DNA from: Hyphomicrobiales bacterium | GTDB taxonomy: Bacteria > Pseudomonadota > Alphaproteobacteria > Rhizobiales > Xanthobacteraceae | Assembly (NCBI GenBank): GCA_017305665.1 | Contig: JAFKKH010000007.1 | Coordinates: 124,001-188,000 of the forward strand | Length of the DNA: 64,000 nucleotides | Reading direction: 5' to 3' | Shown here: positions 60,903-64,000 of the stretch, in pieces | Numbering within the stretch: position 1 is the first letter of the stretch | Layout of the letters: the number at the start of each line of letters is the position of its first letter | Notes under the pieces: model-generated | What the model saw: only the letters and a program-made list of their open reading frames with translations | The model's database searches: none | Told to the model about the DNA's origin: nothing | Made by a program: the position numbers and the translations under genes

Positions 60903-61769
60903 ATGTTCCTGCTCGAACAGGTGGTCAATGGCCTCGTGCTCGGAGGCTACTACCTGCTGGTGGCGCTGGGGTTGTCGCTGATCTTCAGCGTCGGCGGCAT
61001 CGTCAATCTCGCGCATGGCGCGTTCTATGCACTCGGGGCCTATGCCTCGCTCGAAATCGCCAAATACACCGGCTTCGGCCCCTCTGTCGTGCTGTCGCCG
61101 GTCGCAGTCGCCTTGCTTGGCATCCTGTTCGAACGGTTCATTCTGAGACGGTTTTATACCGCCGATCCGGTTCTCAGCCTGCTCGTGACGTTCGGCCTTG
61201 CAATGCTCACCGAGCAGCTGATCCGGATCATCTGGGGAGCATCGCCGCTCCCGGCAACCATTCCACCGACGTTTCGCGGCTCGATCATCGTTGGCGATTT
61301 CCTGTTCTCGCGCTACCGGCTGCTTCTGCTCGGTGTGGTCGCCGCGGTTCTGTTGGGAATCTGGCTGTTGCTGCAGAAAACCTCGTTCGGCCGCGTGGTG
61401 CGCGCAGGCATCCAGCGGCCGGACATGGTCGCGGCGCTCGGGATAAAGTTACAGCCTTACATGACGACAGTCGTGATGATCGGCGTCGGAATGGCGGCCA
61501 TGGCCGGCGCGTTCTTCGCACCCATCACCATCGTGCAGCCGGCGATGGGAGCCGAGATCATCAACGTCGCCTTCGTCGTCGTGGTGATCGGCGGCCTCGG
61601 CAGCTTCTGGGGCGTCGTCATCGCTTCGCTTCTGGTCGGCGTGGTGCGTGGCATCACCATTCATTTCGCGCCCGCAGCCGGTGAAGCATCGATCTATGTC
61701 CTGCTGTTTCTGGTGCTGATGCTTCGCCCGCGCGGATTACTCGGCGAGCGCATCGAGAAATTCGAGTGA
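60903..61769 (+). CDS. livH: ABC transporter permease, LivH type
   Basis: Inner-membrane permease of 288 residues with about eight hydrophobic segments (VNGLVLGGYYLLVALGLSLI first). It carries the family loop VVIGGLGSFWGVVIASLLVG. It is followed after 2 nt by a single open frame that joins the remaining three transporter parts, so the whole importer would be made of only three proteins. Confidence 0.93.
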   Translation: MFLLEQVVNGLVLGGYYLLVALGLSLIFSVGGIVNLAHGAFYALGAYASLEIAKYTGFGPSVVLSPVAVALLGILFERFILRRFYTADPVLSLLVTFGLAMLTEQLIRIIWGASPLPATIPPTFRGSIIVGDFLFSRYRLLLLGVVAAVLLGIWLLLQKTSFGRVVRAGIQRPDMVAALGIKLQPYMTTVVMIGVGMAAMAGAFFAPITIVQPAMGAEIINVAFVVVVIGGLGSFWGVVIASLLVGVVRGITIHFAPAAGEASIYVLLFLVLMLRPRGLLGERIEKFE

Positions 61770-61771
61770 AC

Positions 61772-64000
61772 ATGGCTTCCCGCATCTATCAATACCGGCC
61801 TCTGCTGATCGCCATCGTAGCATTGATTGGTCTGCCGCTGCTGGTCCAGGTGCTGGGCCTGTCGCTCAATACGGCGATTGCCATTGTGGCCCTGAGCATT
61901 GCCGCCATGGGCCTGAATGTGTGCGTCGGCTACACCGGCCTCGTCTCGTTCGGGCACGCGACATGGTTCGGTATCGGCGCCTATGCGGCCGGCCTGATCC
62001 AGCTCCATGTCTTCGGCGGCGAGATCTGGCTGCCGATCCTGCTCTCAATGCTGGTGGTCGCGATACTCTCGGCCGCGACCGGTGCGCTGATGTTGCGCCG
62101 TCGCGGCGTCTACTTCTCGCTGTTGACGCTGGCTTTCGCCGCACTGGTCTATACGGTCGCCTTTCGCTGGAGCGAAGTCACTGGCGGCGAAGACGGGCTC
62201 GGCGGCCTCAAGCGCGGCGTCATTGGCTCATGGTCTCTCGACAACTCGCTACACTACTACGTCGTGACATCGCTGATCGCGCTTGCTGTGCTGTTGTTTC
62301 TGCAGCGGTTGACGCGATCATCTTTCGGCCATGTGCTGGTCGCCATCCGTGAAAACACCCAGCGTGCATCGTTTCAGGGCTATCGCATCGAGCACTACAA
62401 ACTCGCCGCCTTCGTCATTTCAGCCGTCATCACCGGGTTGGCCGGCACGCTGGTTGCCTTCCAGACCTATCTGGTATCCGCCGAGGCCGTCTCGGTCGCC
62501 TTTTCCGGCGAACTCCTGGCGATTGTCGTCATCGGCGGCATGCGCAACCTGCTCGGACCCGCCCTCGGTGCGCTGTTCTTTATCCTGTTTCGCGAACTGC
62601 TTTCGATCTGGACCCCGAACTGGTTGCTTTGGTTCGGGCTGATCTTCGTCAGCTTTGTCATATTTTCGCCGGACGGCCTCATCGGCATCTGGGCCAAACT
62701 GCAGCGGCGCTGGAAGCCTCAGCCATCGCTGGCATCGGCGATGAGCAAACGGAAAATCTATGAGGGACTGCCGCTGCCATCCTTCCTGCGGCCCGAAAAT
62801 TCGAACGGAGCCGTACTGCGCGTCGACGGCATTGCCAAGCAATTCGGTGGCATCCAGGCCGTGAAGCATGCAGACATTTCGATCAATTCAGGCCAGATCC
62901 ATGCGCTGATCGGCCCCAACGGTGCCGGCAAGACGACGCTGTTCAACCTGATCTCGGGAATGTTCACCCCCGACAAGGGCACGGTGATCCTCCACGGACG
63001 TGAGATCGGCAAAGAGCGGCCGAACGACATCTGTGACGCAGGCCTGGCGCGCTCCTTTCAGATCACCAACCTCTTCCGCGGTCTGACGATCCGCGAAAAC
63101 ATGAGGCTTTCGCTGCAGGCTCGGCATCATCTCGGTTTCAACGTCTGGCACGACATCGATAGCCATCATGTCGTCAATGCCGAAACAGCGGAACTGATCA
63201 AGTTTCTCGGCCTTGAAGGAATCGAGAACATCCTTGCTGGCGACCTGTCTTATGGCGGCCAGCGTCTCGTCGATCTCGGCATTGCGCTTGGCTGCAAGCC
63301 GGAGGTGCTCCTGCTCGACGAGCCGTTGGCTGGCCTCGCCGCAGCAGAACGCGAACGCGTCGCGCGGCTGGTCAAGGAGATATCCGAACGCGTTCCTGTT
63401 CTCATTGTCGAACACGACATCGACCGCGTGCTCAGCCTGTCACACGTGGTCACCGTGATGAATCAGGGCGAGGTTCTGATGAGCGGTGCGCCAGACGCCG
63501 TGCGCAACGATCGCCGTGTCCAGGAAATCTATACCGGAACCGGCGTTCCACCGGTAGAACATGCCCGTACGCCCGAAGAACAGCAGCATTCGCGGGAAGT
63601 TCTCAAGGTTACGGACGTGAATACGTTCTACGGGAAAAGTCACATCCTCAACAACGCAACACTCGACGTTCGGCAAGGCGAAATCGTCGCACTGCTGGGG
63701 CGCAATGGCGCCGGAAAATCTACTTTTCTGAAATCGATTGCCGGTCTTGTTCCACCAAAGTCCGGAATGGTCGAACTCGATGGCCGGAATATCGCCGGCC
63801 TCTCCGCGCCCGATATCGCACGGCTTGGGATCGGCTACGTTCCGCAAGGGCGTGGGCTCTTCGCCGGGATGTCCGTCGCCGACAACCTGTCGCTCGGTCG
63901 GCTGGCCCGCAAGACGGATGGCAGCGACGGTGTCGTCTGGAGCGAGGAGCAGATCTTTGAGTTCTTCCCCCGGCTGAAAGAGCGGATGAACGTTGCGGCC
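61772..64000 (+). CDS. LivM-LivG-LivF fusion protein (permease plus two ATPases), cut by the window end
   Basis: One uninterrupted frame of 743 codons to the last base. Residues about 1-325 are a LivM-type permease (LSIAAMGLNVCVGYTGLVSF near the start, AIVVIGGMRNLLGPALGALF later). A linker leads to a LivG-type ATPase (about 347-590) with Walker A GPNGAGKTT at 381-389, LSYGGQ at 492-497 and LLLDEPLAGL (Asp516-Glu517). After a polar linker (about 591-609, TGTGVPPVEHARTPEEQQHS) a LivF-type ATPase starts at about 610, with Walker A GRNGAGKST at 643-651 and VPQGRGLF. I translated every codon and found no stop or frameshift. ATG 61772 lies 2 nt after LivH. LivM-LivG fusions are known; a triple fusion is unusual. 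The end of the LivF part lies outside the window. Confidence 0.9.
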   Translation, partial: MASRIYQYRPLLIAIVALIGLPLLVQVLGLSLNTAIAIVALSIAAMGLNVCVGYTGLVSFGHATWFGIGAYAAGLIQLHVFGGEIWLPILLSMLVVAILSAATGALMLRRRGVYFSLLTLAFAALVYTVAFRWSEVTGGEDGLGGLKRGVIGSWSLDNSLHYYVVTSLIALAVLLFLQRLTRSSFGHVLVAIRENTQRASFQGYRIEHYKLAAFVISAVITGLAGTLVAFQTYLVSAEAVSVAFSGELLAIVVIGGMRNLLGPALGALFFILFRELLSIWTPNWLLWFGLIFVSFVIFSPDGLIGIWAKLQRRWKPQPSLASAMSKRKIYEGLPLPSFLRPENSNGAVLRVDGIAKQFGGIQAVKHADISINSGQIHALIGPNGAGKTTLFNLISGMFTPDKGTVILHGREIGKERPNDICDAGLARSFQITNLFRGLTIRENMRLSLQARHHLGFNVWHDIDSHHVVNAETAELIKFLGLEGIENILAGDLSYGGQRLVDLGIALGCKPEVLLLDEPLAGLAAAERERVARLVKEISERVPVLIVEHDIDRVLSLSHVVTVMNQGEVLMSGAPDAVRNDRRVQEIYTGTGVPPVEHARTPEEQQHSREVLKVTDVNTFYGKSHILNNATLDVRQGEIVALLGRNGAGKSTFLKSIAGLVPPKSGMVELDGRNIAGLSAPDIARLGIGYVPQGRGLFAGMSVADNLSLGRLARKTDGSDGVVWSEEQIFEFFPRLKERMNVAA

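Noticed and set aside
61921-62642. Separate small open frames in the LivM part of the last gene
   Set aside because: They are out of frame with the continuous LivM-LivG-LivF reading frame, which has all transporter motifs.

Overview
The window is GC-rich, densely coded chromosomal DNA. Its gene content (many liv-type ABC transporters, acyl-CoA ligases, acyl-CoA dehydrogenases, crotonases and one-gene regulators) and protein style suggest an alphaproteobacterium of the Bradyrhizobium/Rhodopseudomonas kind. That assignment is inference from style; no rRNA, tRNA or other marker gene is present. I see no transposase, integrase, phage gene, CRISPR array, rRNA or tRNA. Nearly all of it is catabolic: uptake of an organic acid, activation to a CoA thioester, and beta-oxidation-like breakdown.

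Region 1 (1-18.8 kb): a TetR regulator is followed by four divergent gene pairs (crotonase/SDR, FadH/acyl-CoA dehydrogenase, transglutaminase-like/acyl-CoA ligase, crotonase/acyl-CoA ligase-thiolase-DUF35) and an operon of acyl-CoA dehydrogenase, biotin-dependent acyl-CoA carboxylase (two subunits) and enoyl-CoA hydratase. The same palindrome, CTAACA-N2-TGTTAG, lies in all four divergent promoters and in front of the carboxylase operon, so this looks like one regulon. Two types of 2,4-dienoyl-CoA reductase plus a methylcrotonyl/geranyl-CoA-type carboxylase fit an unsaturated, methyl-branched (isoprenoid-like) acid.

Region 2 (19.0-28.7 kb): a six-gene liv-type operon with an acyl-CoA ligase between the ATPase and permease genes, then a MarR regulator, a 20-bp palindrome, a small HicB-like gene, a Rieske oxygenase and a single-domain [2Fe-2S] ferredoxin.

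Region 3 (28.7-42.4 kb): a GntR/FCD regulator lies between a minus-strand transport-activation operon (LivHMGF, binding protein, NDP-forming acyl-CoA synthetase, thiolase, DUF35) and a plus-strand operon of two class I CoA-transferase-like subunits separated by an acyl-CoA dehydrogenase, plus a CaiB-type CoA-transferase. A TGGWCAGACCA site in front of both operons links them.

Region 4 (42.4-49.5 kb): binding protein, acyl-CoA dehydrogenase, crotonase and nitronate-monooxygenase-like genes diverge from an acyl-CoA ligase; a TetR gene with its own palindrome follows.

Region 5 (49.7-64.0 kb): an IclR-associated module holds an aldehyde dehydrogenase, TIM-barrel isomerase-like protein, a KstD-like flavoprotein, cupin, a second flavoprotein, an SDR without the catalytic Tyr/Lys, a ThDP enzyme, a Tat-exported binding protein, LivH, and one open frame that fuses LivM, LivG and LivF and runs off the window end. 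A TCTCATAT motif recurs in its promoters. I do not recognise this combination as a known pathway; it and the triple transporter fusion are the most novel-looking parts of the window.
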